NCBI RefSeq assembly: GCF_900099905.1
Contig: NZ_FNEE01000030.1
Location: 1-62,911 of the forward strand
From: Mesorhizobium muleiense
GTDB taxonomy: Bacteria; Pseudomonadota; Alphaproteobacteria; Rhizobiales; Rhizobiaceae
DNA length: 62,911 nucleotides
Direction of reading: 5' to 3'
This document shows positions 40,313 to 48,415 of this stretch, piece after piece (position 1 is the first letter of the stretch; each line of letters starts with the position of its first letter). The notes beneath the pieces were generated by a model. That model made no database searches. It worked only from the letters and a program-made list of their open reading frames with translations, and had not been told where the DNA came from. Position numbers and translations under genes: made by a program.

Positions 40313-41029
40313 CTATTCCTGCTGGAATTGACAGGGCCAATCTTCAGGCCTCGTCAAGCCAGAAGGCAACTCGGTCCGGGCGTCTCCGCAAGCCATGTTG
40401 AGCTGCCACTGGGACAGACCCGCCGAATTGGAAAGGTCGACGCCCTCGACACGGGTCAGAAAGAAAAAGGCGCGGTCAAAGTCTATCGACGCGGTGAACG
40501 TCGCTCCTCGGAAGTCCGCCCGTGCGAGATTGGCAAACGAGAAGCGGCTGCCGCTGATATCGGCGCCATGGAACTGCGCACGCCCCAATTCTGCCTTTGT
40601 GAAATCAACGTTGGTCAGATTGGCGTCCTGGAAATTCGAGCGCTGCAATTCCGCGCTCGCAAACACAGCGCCCTGCGCGTCCATACGGCTGAAGTCGGTC
40701 CTGTAGGCCTCGATTCTGTCGAACCGGGCGCCTTTGGCGGTGGAGTCGGCCAGGGAAGCACGCACAAGCGTTGCCTTCTCAAGATTTGCCGCAAGGAGAT
40801 TGCTGTTCCTGAGGTCGGTCGAAGTGAAATCAACACCGAACAGGTTCGCCCCGCTCAGGTCCTGTCCTTCTAGGATGAGAAGCTTCTTGCCACACTCGTG
40901 CCAATTGACGCCAGGCGTCGCGGCTGCGTGGCAATTGTGAGCAGCAGTGGCGTTCTGCCAAGCAAACACAGTGCAAATCGCTAGAACCAAGCCGGATGCG
41001 GCGTAAGCTCTGGTTCGCCTCAAAGTCAT
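40313..41029 (-). CDS. Exported pentapeptide-repeat protein
   Basis: A 238-aa protein with a signal segment (about 8-28, ending ATAA|HN). A beta-helix of about 25 pentapeptide repeats of the A(D/N)Lxx type follows, e.g. DLSGANLFGVDFTSTDLRNS and ATLVRASLADSTAKGARFDR. Four cysteines (in HNCHAAATPGVNWHEC, MACG and WPCQ) could form periplasmic disulfides. The ATG at 41029 is preferred, but an in-frame GTG at 41059 with AGGTTGA upstream is possible. Function unknown; the fold is a quadrilateral beta-helix. Confidence 0.82.
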   Translation of the reverse strand: MTLRRTRAYAASGLVLAICTVFAWQNATAAHNCHAAATPGVNWHECGKKLLILEGQDLSGANLFGVDFTSTDLRNSNLLAANLEKATLVRASLADSTAKGARFDRIEAYRTDFSRMDAQGAVFASAELQRSNFQDANLTNVDFTKAELGRAQFHGADISGSRFSFANLARADFRGATFTASIDFDRAFFFLTRVEGVDLSNSAGLSQWQLNMACGDARTELPSGLTRPEDWPCQFQQE

Positions 41030-41091
41030 GGTTGCTGGACCTCTGCTACTCGCCGACACTCAACCTGACCACATCTGCTGACACTCGAGAG

Positions 41092-41383
41092 TGCTCCTCG
41101 TCTACACCACCGTCAACCCGGGAGCAGAGGACCTGGCGACGGTCGCCGCAGATGCGCAGCGGACGTCAACAATGGGAAGCCTGCTCGGGTGCTGACCGCC
41201 ACCGCCGGCGTCCGCCGCCGACAAGCGTGAATCCGCTTGGGTCCGCACCGATCGGTACTTCCCGACGGCGAGGTTGACCCTGCACGGGGTGCTAGTCGCG
41301 TATCCTGATTCCGCTGTCGCTACCCCACGACTTCGCTTAGCGAGGCCGAAGTTGATCTCTGCCATCTACCAGGTCGAAGCATG
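41092..41383 (+). other. Gap with only coding-like scraps
   Basis: Between the pentapeptide gene and tRNA-Ser about 470 bases hold no convincing gene. Two plus-strand frames look protein-like: one ending at 41195 (LLVYTTVNPGAEDLATVAAD) and one ending at 41383 (DKRESAWVRTDRYFPTARLT). They are in different frames, neither has a good start, and neither is recognised. Possibly a decayed gene. Confidence 0.2.
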
Positions 41384-41501
41384 AACCCCGCATATTTGTG
41401 TCGTAAGCTGACGTGCCGCGAATACGGCGTTTTCGGTAGGCGGGCTTTATGGCGGGCGCGCAACCTATTCTTTGATTTTTATCAATGTAAACAATGTCGT
41501 A

Positions 41502-41591
41502 TGGCGGAGAGGGAGGGATTCGAACCCCCGATGGGCTTGCACCCATGCCGCATTTCGAGTGCGGTGCATTCGACCACTCTGCCACCTCTCC
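41502..41591 (-). tRNA. tRNA-Ser (anticodon CGA)
   Basis: On the minus strand the 90-base gene starts GGAGAGGTGGCAGAGTGG and ends CCTCTCC-G-CCA, with the acceptor stem GGAGAGG/CCTCTCC perfectly paired. The anticodon loop is CTCGAAA, giving anticodon CGA (reads UCG). A long variable arm (GGCATGGGTGCAAGCCCATC) is typical of serine tRNAs, and the T loop GGTTCGAATCC is canonical. The 3' CCA is encoded. Confidence 0.97.
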
Positions 41592-41626
41592 GCGGTCATG
41601 GTCCGCCGTTGCCGGCGCGGCGCACT

Positions 41627-41654
41627 AGATAACGGCTGGACGGACAGGTTACAA
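41627..41654 (-). promoter_or_regulatory. Probable promoter of tRNA-Ser
   Basis: On the minus strand TTGTAA (41654-41649) and TTATCT (41632-41627) are 16 bases apart, with the -10 ending 35 bases upstream of the mature 5' end. Confidence 0.4.
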
Positions 41655-41759
41655 GGGCCAATCTGCCTGATATCAGGCTTCCCTCCGGGCCGTATTGGTC
41701 GTTGTTCGCTACCTCCGCCGCCTGTGCCAACGGCACCGTCTTGCTTTCAGCCGTTTGCC

Positions 41760-41788
41760 TTGACTCGCGCTGCACCTTCGGCTAGGGA
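41760..41788 (+). promoter_or_regulatory. Probable promoter of rplU-rpmA
   Basis: CTTGACT, a perfect alphaproteobacterial -35 (TTGACT, 41760-41765), is followed after 17 bases by TAGGGA (41783-41788). About 125 bases of leader would precede rplU, including the hairpin at 41863-41880. Confidence 0.45.
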
Positions 41789-41862
41789 CGGCGCGCAATC
41801 GGCGTGGAGGGCTCTTCCGCGCCGCTTGCTTTTTGAACCCGCAGACTGACAAAAAGACGGCC

Positions 41863-41880
41863 GAACCGCTGAAGCGGTTC
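41863..41880 (+). promoter_or_regulatory. Hairpin in the rplU leader
   Basis: GAACCGCT and AGCGGTTC are perfect reverse complements separated by two bases. They lie 33 bases before the L21 start, where an L21 leader or autoregulatory structure would be expected. Role inferred. Confidence 0.4.
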
Positions 41881-41912
41881 GTCAAGGCCGACCGAACAGC
41901 GAAAGGCAAAAA

Positions 41913-42584
41913 ATGTTCGCAGTCATCAAAACGGGCGGCAAGCAGTATCGCGTCGCCGCCAACGATCTCCTGAAGATCGAAAAAGTCGAAGGCCAGGTCG
42001 GCGACATCGTCGAGATCGGCCACGTGCTCGCGCATGGCGAGGGCGAGAATGTCACGTTCGGCGCGCCGTTCGTCGACGGCGCCTTGGTCACCGCCGAAGT
42101 CGTCGAACAGGGCAAGAACCGCACCGTCATCGCTTTCAAGAAGCGCCGCCGGCAGAATTCGCGCCGCAAGATCGGCCATCGCCAGTTGTTGACCACCGTG
42201 CGGATCGCCGAGATCCTGCTGGGCGGCGCCAAGCCGACGAAGAAGGCCGCGGCCAAGGCCGAAGCGAAGGCCGAGGCGAAGGCTGAAGCTGCGCCGAAGA
42301 CCGAAGCGAAGCCAGAGGATGCGCCGAAGAAGGAAGCCAAGGCAACTGAAACCGCCGCCGCGCCGTTGTTCAAAGCGCCGAAGGGCGAGCCGGACGATCT
42401 GACCGTGATCAAGGGCATCGGCCCGGTTGCGGCCGGCCAGTTGAACGAGCAGGGCATCACGACCTTCGCCCAGATCGCCAAGCTGTCGGACAAGGATATC
42501 GCCAAGATCGACGAGCATACGCCGTTCAGCGCCGACCAGATCACGGACTGGCGCGAGCAGGCCAAAGATTTGGCGAAGAAGTAA
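41913..42584 (+). CDS. rplU: Ribosomal protein L21 with a long C-terminal extension
   Basis: A 223-aa protein. Residues 1-103 are a complete L21 (FAVIKTGGKQYRVAANDLLK, then FKKRRRQNSRRKIGHRQLLT), a large-subunit protein that binds 23S rRNA. It continues with a charged Ala/Lys/Glu linker (about 108-155) and a compact helix-hairpin-helix-like domain (about 163-223: DDLTVIKGIGPVAAGQLNEQ, then GITTFAQIAKLSDKDIAKID). Typical L21 is about 103 residues. I recall longer L21 annotations in related rhizobia. AAAGG lies before the ATG at 41913. Confidence 0.95.
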   Translation: MFAVIKTGGKQYRVAANDLLKIEKVEGQVGDIVEIGHVLAHGEGENVTFGAPFVDGALVTAEVVEQGKNRTVIAFKKRRRQNSRRKIGHRQLLTTVRIAEILLGGAKPTKKAAAKAEAKAEAKAEAAPKTEAKPEDAPKKEAKATETAAAPLFKAPKGEPDDLTVIKGIGPVAAGQLNEQGITTFAQIAKLSDKDIAKIDEHTPFSADQITDWREQAKDLAKK

Positions 42585-42683
42585 AGCGGGCCGGCGCGAT
42601 CGTCGCCGGTTCGGACTTGAAACGGAACGCGAACGCGTTCATAAGACCCTTTAAGCGCCTAGCGGCGCATCGGAGTTAGTTAG

Positions 42684-42953
42684 ATGGCACACAAGAAAGC
42701 TGGCGGTTCGTCGCGCAATGGTCGCGACTCCCATTCCAAGCGGCTCGGCGTGAAAAAATTCGGCGGCGAAGCCGTGATTCCGGGCAACATCATTATTCGT
42801 CAGCGCGGCACGACGTGGCATCCCGGCACCAATGTCGGCATTGGCACGGATCACACGCTGTTTGCGCTCGAAGCTGGCGCAGTCACCTTCAATAAAAAAG
42901 CCAATGGCCGAACCTACGTATCGGTGAACCCGATGACCAAGGCCGCGGAGTAG
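42684..42953 (+). CDS. rpmA: Ribosomal protein L27
   Basis: An 89-aa protein of the large subunit whose N-terminal tail reaches the peptidyl transferase centre. It begins MAHKKAGGSSRNGRDSHSKR and has LGVKKFGGEAVIPGNIIIRQ and RGTTWHPGTNVGIGTDHTLF. Length is normal, and it lies 99 bases after rplU with the rplU-rpmA order universal in bacteria. A strong terminator follows. Confidence 0.97.
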   Translation: MAHKKAGGSSRNGRDSHSKRLGVKKFGGEAVIPGNIIIRQRGTTWHPGTNVGIGTDHTLFALEAGAVTFNKKANGRTYVSVNPMTKAAE

Positions 42954-43022
42954 CCGGTTCCGCACGAGAACACCGGCACCCATCTCGGGAACCGGTGTCT
43001 GGCCAAGCCAGGAAATGGATCA

Positions 43023-43052
43023 GGGGAGATGGGTTTCCATCTCCCCTTTTTC
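43023..43052 (+). terminator. Intrinsic terminator after rpmA
   Basis: GGGGAGATGG, loop GTTT, CCATCTCCCC, then TTTTTCT: a textbook Rho-independent terminator. A second hairpin (ACACCGG at 42970-42976 with CCGGTGT at 42992-42998) precedes it. The next gene's ribosome site begins only 7 bases later. Confidence 0.93.
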
Positions 43053-43069
43053 TTGCCTGGAGGACTGAC

Positions 43070-43657
43070 ATGGTTGCCGAAGCGGATGACACAGACGGTG
43101 AAAGTTACGCGATAGATTGTCCGGTCCTGGTGACCGAGCGGCTGGTGCTGCGGGCGCCGCGCGAAAGTGACATCGAGCAACTGGTGGTGCTCGCCGACAA
43201 TCGCCACGTCGCCGAAATGCTGGCCCGCATGCCGCACCCCTATGGCGAGGCCGAGGCACGCGCCTTCCTCGCGATGACGGCATCGCGCCGGTCCGGCATT
43301 GCCTATGCCTTGACCTTGGCCGGCACCGAAACCTTCGTCGGATGCGCCGGCCTCAACACCACCGATCGCGGGCTGGAGCTCGGCTACTGGATCGGCGAAC
43401 CCTACTGGAAGCGCGGCTATGCGACGGAGGCCGCGCATGCGCTGGTCGACCTCGCCTTCCAGAAGACGGCGATCCAGGTGCTGCATGCCTCGACGCGGGT
43501 GATCAATCCGGCCTCGCGCCGGGTCATCCACAAATGCGGCTTCCAGTATGCCGGCCAGGGCATGCTGAACTCGATCGTTGCCGGCCAGGTGCCGGTCGAG
43601 CGTTACCGCCTCGATCGCAGGACCTGGACCAGCCTGCGGAACTGGGTCCATTTCTAG
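43070..43657 (+). CDS. GNAT-family N-acetyltransferase
   Basis: A 195-aa acetyltransferase of the RimJ/RimL-like (Acetyltransf_3) group. Visible are TERLVLRAPRESDIEQLVVL, the GLELGYWIGEPYWKRGYATE motif with the acetyl-CoA loop region, and ASTRVINPASRRVIHKCGFQ (conserved N-xxSxRVxxKxGF). The likely substrate is a protein or small-molecule amine, unknown. ATG at 43070 with GGAGG upstream. It lies directly behind the rpmA terminator with no room for a separate promoter in between. Confidence 0.87.
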   Translation: MVAEADDTDGESYAIDCPVLVTERLVLRAPRESDIEQLVVLADNRHVAEMLARMPHPYGEAEARAFLAMTASRRSGIAYALTLAGTETFVGCAGLNTTDRGLELGYWIGEPYWKRGYATEAAHALVDLAFQKTAIQVLHASTRVINPASRRVIHKCGFQYAGQGMLNSIVAGQVPVERYRLDRRTWTSLRNWVHF

Positions 43658-43670
43658 GCATGTCGATCTT

Positions 43671-43781
43671 CAGGTGAGGCCGGCCTGCGAATGGTGGCTT
43701 CCTGCGCTTCCGGTGCTCACGTACTTAAGTACGCTCCGCTCCGGTTCTCGGAAGCCACCACTCTCGGCGCGGCCTGACCTG
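43671..43781. repeat. Long imperfect hairpin between convergent genes, family D
   Basis: The left arm begins CAGGTGAGGCCGGCC and reaches GGTGGCTTCC. The right arm returns GGAAGCCACC and ends GGCCTGACCTG. At the centre is a perfect 12-base palindrome GTACTTAAGTAC (43721-43732). It lies between two convergent genes and could end both transcripts; similar elements with the central motif occur in rhizobial genomes as far as I recall. Confidence 0.75.
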
Positions 43782-43826
43782 ATTTTCAACACGCCTAGGC
43801 GCGAAGATTGCGGATCGAATTTGGGT

Positions 43827-44696
43827 TCAAACCATCTCGACCCAGACCGGCAGGTGGTCCGAACCGACTGCCTGCCGGTCGACCCACAGGCGCTTCTGCG
43901 ATTTGGCCAGCGAGGCGCTGGTGAAGACATAGTCGATGCGCTTGTGGCGGCTGGCGTCGTCAGGCCGCTTGGGGTCGACCCAGGTGACGAGATCGGCGCC
44001 TGCGGCGGCAAGGCGCAGGGCGGCATCGACGGCAAGATCCGCGGTTACCGGCATGCCGAATTCGTGGTCCAGGCGGCCGGCGAATTCGACATATTCCGGC
44101 GATCCGGCCAGCATGTTGAAGTCGCCCATGACGACGAAGCCTTCGGGACAAGGCAGGTCCGGCAGGCCGACCTCGGCGACGCCCGACAGCGCGCCGCCCT
44201 CGATCGCATAGTTCAACAGGCGCCGGCGCAGAAACCGGATCTGGCTGGCGCGTTCGACCGGGCTGCGATGGTCGAGATGGGTGGAATAGAAGCGGATAAA
44301 ACCAAGCGGCGTCTCGATCAGCGCCTCCAGCGCGCCGCGCTGGAAATTCATCACTTCGAAACTGCGGCTGCGGGGCAAGAGGAGATTGCGCGACAGATGA
44401 ACGGGGGTTTTCGACAGCACCATGTTGCCGAGCTGGAAGGTGGTGGTGATGGCACGGCCGTTTTCCAGACGCGAGCCGACATTGGCCTCGAAATTGCTGC
44501 CGTAGACGGCGAAATATTCGGGCAGCGCCTCGCCAAGCTCGGCCACCATGTCGCGGCCGCCATTGCTGGGGTTGTTGCGCGAGACCTCCTGCAGCGCGAT
44601 CACGTCGGCGCCGCGCACGGCATCGGCAATGCGGCCGACATCGTAGCGTCCGTCAAGACCGACGCCGTAGTGGATGTTGTAGGTTACAAGCTGCAT
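43827..44696 (-). CDS. Endonuclease/exonuclease/phosphatase family protein
   Basis: A 289-aa metal-dependent hydrolase of the EEP fold. It begins MQLVTYNIHYGVGLDGRYDV (metal-binding Asn) and has IALQEVSRN (catalytic Glu), VVMGDFNML (Asp-x-Asn), HKRIDYVFTS and a final SDHLPVWVE (Asp-His). These are the EEP signatures shared by nucleases, sphingomyelinases and inositol phosphatases, so the substrate is open. ATG at 44696 with GGAG upstream. It interrupts the rplU-rpmA/obgE block on the opposite strand. Confidence 0.9.
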   Translation of the reverse strand: MQLVTYNIHYGVGLDGRYDVGRIADAVRGADVIALQEVSRNNPSNGGRDMVAELGEALPEYFAVYGSNFEANVGSRLENGRAITTTFQLGNMVLSKTPVHLSRNLLLPRSRSFEVMNFQRGALEALIETPLGFIRFYSTHLDHRSPVERASQIRFLRRRLLNYAIEGGALSGVAEVGLPDLPCPEGFVVMGDFNMLAGSPEYVEFAGRLDHEFGMPVTADLAVDAALRLAAAGADLVTWVDPKRPDDASRHKRIDYVFTSASLAKSQKRLWVDRQAVGSDHLPVWVEMV

Positions 44697-44826
44697 TGCG
44701 ACTCCGGCGATGTTCAGACTCGGGCCATGTTGATAATCAGCCTCGCCCTTCGCCCCGCCTTGGTTTAGAGCAGTGCCAAACGTTAGAGCAATGCCGCAAG
44801 GCCACTAGCAGAAACTCAGCAATACG

Positions 44827-45855
44827 ATGAAATTTCTCGATCAAGCCAAGGTCTATGTCCGCTCCGGCGATGGTGGCGCCGGATCGGTGTCGTTCCGGCG
44901 CGAAAAGTTCATCGAATTCGGCGGCCCCGACGGCGGCGACGGCGGCCGCGGCGGCGACGTCTGGGTGGAGGCGGTCGATGGGCTGAACACGCTGATCGAT
45001 TATCGCTACCAGCAGCATTTCAAGGCCAAGACCGGCACGCACGGCATGGGCCGCAACATGACCGGCGCCAAGGGCGCCGACGTGACGCTGAAAGTGCCGG
45101 CGGGAACGCAGGTCTTTGCCGAGGACAACGAGACGCTGATCTGCGACCTGACCGTCGTCGGCCAACGCTTCCTGCTGGCCAAGGGCGGCAATGGCGGCTT
45201 TGGCAACCAGCATTTCAAGACCTCGACCAACCAGGCGCCGCGCCGCGCCAATCCGGGTCAGCCGGGCGAAGAGCTCAACATCTGGCTCCGGCTCAAACTG
45301 ATCGCCGATGCCGGCCTGGTCGGCCTGCCCAATGCCGGCAAGTCGACTTTCCTCGCCGCCGTCACCGCAGCCAAGCCGAAGATCGCCGATTATCCCTTCA
45401 CCACGCTGCATCCGGGCCTCGGTGTGGCCCGCATCGACGGGCGCGAGTTCGTCATCGCCGACGTTCCCGGCCTGATCGAAGGCGCGCATGAAGGCGTCGG
45501 CATCGGTGACCGTTTCCTCGGACATGTCGAACGCACGCGCGTCCTTCTGCACCTCGTCTCGGCGCAGGAAGAAAATCCGGGGAAGGCCTACAAGACCGTG
45601 CGCGCCGAACTCGACGCCTATGGCCATGGACTGGTCGAGAAGGTCGAGATCGTGGCACTTTCCCAGGTCGACACGCTCGATGCCGACGCACGCAAGAAGA
45701 AGGTCGCTTCGCTGAAACGCGCCGCCGGCCGCGCGCCGATGCTTTTGTCCGCCGTCACCGGCGAAGGCGTCGAAGCCGTTCTGCGCGCGCTGATGACGGT
45801 CGTCGCCGAGGCGCGCGACGCTGTCGCCGCTCCGGTCGAGACGCGCTGGAGATAG
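44827..45855 (+). CDS. obgE: GTPase ObgE/CgtA
   Basis: A 342-aa ribosome-associated GTPase required for 50S assembly. The N-terminal glycine-rich Obg domain (FLDQAKVYVRSGDGGAGSVS, GGPDGGDGGRGGDVW) is followed by the G domain with G1 GLPNAGKST (about 166-174), G3 DVPGLIEGA and G4-like LSQVDTLD. The C-terminal domain is short. No strong ribosome site precedes the ATG at 44827. obgE is followed after two bases by proB. Confidence 0.97.
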   Translation: MKFLDQAKVYVRSGDGGAGSVSFRREKFIEFGGPDGGDGGRGGDVWVEAVDGLNTLIDYRYQQHFKAKTGTHGMGRNMTGAKGADVTLKVPAGTQVFAEDNETLICDLTVVGQRFLLAKGGNGGFGNQHFKTSTNQAPRRANPGQPGEELNIWLRLKLIADAGLVGLPNAGKSTFLAAVTAAKPKIADYPFTTLHPGLGVARIDGREFVIADVPGLIEGAHEGVGIGDRFLGHVERTRVLLHLVSAQEENPGKAYKTVRAELDAYGHGLVEKVEIVALSQVDTLDADARKKKVASLKRAAGRAPMLLSAVTGEGVEAVLRALMTVVAEARDAVAAPVETRWR

Positions 45856-45857
45856 CG

Positions 45858-47054
45858 ATGGCCGCGCAGTCGCTGAAAAAATACCGGCGCATCACCGTCA
45901 AGATCGGCTCGGCGCTGCTTGTCGACCGCACGGCGGGGCTGAAGCGCGACTGGCTGGCCTCGCTTGCCGACGACATTTCAGTGCTGGCCGAGAATGGCGC
46001 CGAGATCCTCGTCGTGTCGTCCGGCGCCATCGCGCTTGGCCGCACCATTTTAGGCCTCGGCAAGCGGGCGCTGAAGCTCGAGGAAAGCCAGGCGGCGGCG
46101 GCGGTCGGGCAGATTGCGTTGGCCGGCGCCTGGTCGGATGCGCTCGGCAAGGGCGGCCTGAAATCGGGCCAGATCCTGCTGACGCTCGGCGACACCGAAG
46201 AGCGCCGCCGTTATCTCAATGCGCGCGCGACGATCTCGACGCTGCTCAAGATGAAGGCGGTGCCGGTCATCAACGAGAACGATACGGTGGCGACCTCCGA
46301 AATCCGCTATGGCGACAATGACCGGCTGGCGGCGCGGGTGGCGACGATGATGGGCGCGGACCTTTTGGTGCTGCTCTCCGACATTGACGGCCTCTACACG
46401 GCGCCGCCGGCGCGAGACCAGCATGCCAGGTTCGTCGCTGTGGTCGACCGCATCACGCCTGACATCGAGGCGATGGCGGGTGCGGCCGCTTCGGAGTTTT
46501 CACGCGGCGGCATGCGCACCAAGCTCGACGCCGGCAAGATCGCCACCGCCGCCGGCACTGCCATGATCATCACATCAGGCACGCGGCTGTCGCCGCTGCT
46601 GGCGATCGAGCGTGGCGAGCGGGCGACGTTCTTCCGGCCGAGCGCCAATCCGGTCAAGGGCTACAAGACATGGATCGCCGGGCAGCTCGAACCGGCAGGC
46701 CGGCTGACAGTCGATGCCGGCGCCATCGGCGCGCTGCTGTCGGGCAAGTCGCTGCTGCCGGCCGGCGTCAAGCTGGTCAGCGGCAATTTCTCGCGCGGCG
46801 ACACGGTGGCGATCCTGTCGCCCGAAGGCCGCGAGATCGCGCGCGGACTGGTTGCCTACGATGCCGCCGATGCCGTAAGGATCGCTGGCTTGAAAACAGC
46901 CGAGATCGAAACGGTGCTCGGCTATGAAGCGCGATCGGCGATGATCCACCGCGACGACCTTGTGGTGAGCCATTCCAGTGACCAAGTAGGGGCCAGTGAC
47001 CAAGTACAGGCCGGCGACCAAGCGGTCGGTGACGAGGTGCGTAGCGGAGGATGA
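45858..47054 (+). CDS. proB: Glutamate 5-kinase with a repetitive C-terminal tail
   Basis: A 398-aa enzyme phosphorylating glutamate in proline synthesis. The amino-acid kinase domain (RITVKIGSALLVD, VSSGAIALGR, INENDTVAT, LSDIDGLY) is followed by a PUA domain (about 275-370). The conserved part ends near YEARSAMIHRDDLVV; the last 26 or so residues are encoded by a tandem 18-base repeat (SDQVGASDQVQAGDQAVGDE) not expected in the family. obgE lies two bases upstream and proA four bases downstream. Confidence 0.96.
   Translation: MAAQSLKKYRRITVKIGSALLVDRTAGLKRDWLASLADDISVLAENGAEILVVSSGAIALGRTILGLGKRALKLEESQAAAAVGQIALAGAWSDALGKGGLKSGQILLTLGDTEERRRYLNARATISTLLKMKAVPVINENDTVATSEIRYGDNDRLAARVATMMGADLLVLLSDIDGLYTAPPARDQHARFVAVVDRITPDIEAMAGAAASEFSRGGMRTKLDAGKIATAAGTAMIITSGTRLSPLLAIERGERATFFRPSANPVKGYKTWIAGQLEPAGRLTVDAGAIGALLSGKSLLPAGVKLVSGNFSRGDTVAILSPEGREIARGLVAYDAADAVRIAGLKTAEIETVLGYEARSAMIHRDDLVVSHSSDQVGASDQVQAGDQAVGDEVRSGG
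46975..47028 (+). repeat. Three tandem 18-base units inside proB
   Basis: Units CCAGTGACCAAGTAGGGG, CCAGTGACCAAGTACAGG and CCGGCGACCAAGCGGTCG follow one another; 18 is divisible by three, so the frame stays open. They encode the repetitive end of ProB. Confidence 0.8.
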
Positions 47055-47057
47055 GCC

Positions 47058-48344
47058 ATGCTGAAGCTGCATGAAAAATCCCGGGACGATACGGTGGCGC
47101 TGATGGCCGATATCGGCCGCCGCGCCCGCGCTGCCGCCCGACCGCTGGCCGTCGCCACAGCCGAGCGCAAGCACGCCGCGTTGATCGGTATGGCGCAGGC
47201 GATCCTTCGTCACGAGCAGGATATTCTCGACGCCAACGCCATCGACATCAAAAATGGCGAGCAGTCGGGGCTTTCGCCTTCTTTCATGGACCGGCTGAAG
47301 CTTGATCCCGGCCGCATCCGTGCCATGGCCGACGGCATCAGTGAAATCGCCGGGCTGCGCGATCCGGTCGGCGATGTCATTGCCGCATGGGACCGGCCGA
47401 ACGGCCTGCATATCGAGCGCGTGCGCACGCCGCTCGGCGTTGTCGGCGTCATCTACGAAAGCCGGCCGAACGTGACCGCCGATGCCGGCGCGCTGTGCCT
47501 CAAGGCTGGCAATCCGGTTATCCTGCGCGGCGGCTCGGATTCGCTCAACTCCTCGGCGGCGATCCATGCCTGCCTGGTCGAAGGGCTGAAGGCGGCCAAG
47601 CTGCCGCAGGATGCCATCCAGCTGGTGCCGACCGCCGACCGCGCCGCCGTCGGCGAGATGCTGAAAGGGCTTTCCGGCAACATCGACGTCATCATTCCGC
47701 GCGGCGGCAAGAACCTGGTCGAACGCGTCCAGAACGAAGCGCGGGTGCCCGTCTTTGCTCATCTCGAAGGCATCTGTCATCTCTACATCGACGGCTCGGC
47801 TGATCTCGACATGGCCGCCAGGATCGCGGTCAACGCCAAGATGCGGCGCACCGGCGTCTGCGGCGCGGCCGAGACGCTGCTGGTCGACCGCGCTGTTGCC
47901 GCCACTCATCTGGTGCCGATCCTCGGGGCGTTGCGCGCGGCAGGGTGCGAAATCCATGCCGACGCCGAGGTGCTGAAAGTGTTTGCCGACGCTAAAGCGG
48001 CGACCGACGCCGACTGGGTGAGCGAATATCTCGATGCCATCATCGCAGTAAAACTGGTCGATGGCGTTGCCGGTGCGATCGAGCACATCGAGACTTTTTC
48101 CTCGCACCACACCGAGGCGATCGTCGCCGAGGATGCGGAGGCCGTCGAACGGTTCTTCAACGAGATCGATTCGGCGATCCTTCTGCACAATGCCTCGACG
48201 CAATTTGCCGATGGCGGCGAATTCGGCATGGGCGCCGAGATCGGCATCGCCACCGGCAAGATGCATGCGCGCGGCCCGGTCGGTGTCGAGCAACTGACCT
48301 CGTTCAAGTACCGCGTGCGCGGGACGGGACAGGTGAGGCCTTGA
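47058..48344 (+). CDS. proA: Gamma-glutamyl phosphate reductase
   Basis: A 428-aa aldehyde-dehydrogenase-fold enzyme reducing glutamyl phosphate to glutamate semialdehyde with NADPH. Visible are GVVGVIYESRPNVTADAGAL, LKAGNPVILRGGSDSLNSSA, the catalytic Cys in KMRRTGVCGAAETLLVD, and ASTQFADGGEFGMGAEIGIA near the end. ATG at 47058 with GCGGAGG upstream; its leader overlaps the proB stop. Second gene of the proBA pair. Confidence 0.97.
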   Translation: MLKLHEKSRDDTVALMADIGRRARAAARPLAVATAERKHAALIGMAQAILRHEQDILDANAIDIKNGEQSGLSPSFMDRLKLDPGRIRAMADGISEIAGLRDPVGDVIAAWDRPNGLHIERVRTPLGVVGVIYESRPNVTADAGALCLKAGNPVILRGGSDSLNSSAAIHACLVEGLKAAKLPQDAIQLVPTADRAAVGEMLKGLSGNIDVIIPRGGKNLVERVQNEARVPVFAHLEGICHLYIDGSADLDMAARIAVNAKMRRTGVCGAAETLLVDRAVAATHLVPILGALRAAGCEIHADAEVLKVFADAKAATDADWVSEYLDAIIAVKLVDGVAGAIEHIETFSSHHTEAIVAEDAEAVERFFNEIDSAILLHNASTQFADGGEFGMGAEIGIATGKMHARGPVGVEQLTSFKYRVRGTGQVRP

Positions 48345-48384
48345 GCTTATTCGCGGTTAGAGCCTGACAGGCGTGCGCCCAGCC

Positions 48385-48404
48385 ACCCCCCTCTGTCCTG
48401 CCCG
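48385..48404. repeat. Solo fragment of the family E element
   Basis: CCCCCCTCTGTCCTGCCCGG matches the outer end of the element at 61029-61187 (CCCCCCTCTGTCCTGCCGGA) and lies in the proA-nadD gap. Confidence 0.6.
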
Positions 48405-48415
48405 GTGCCTGACAC

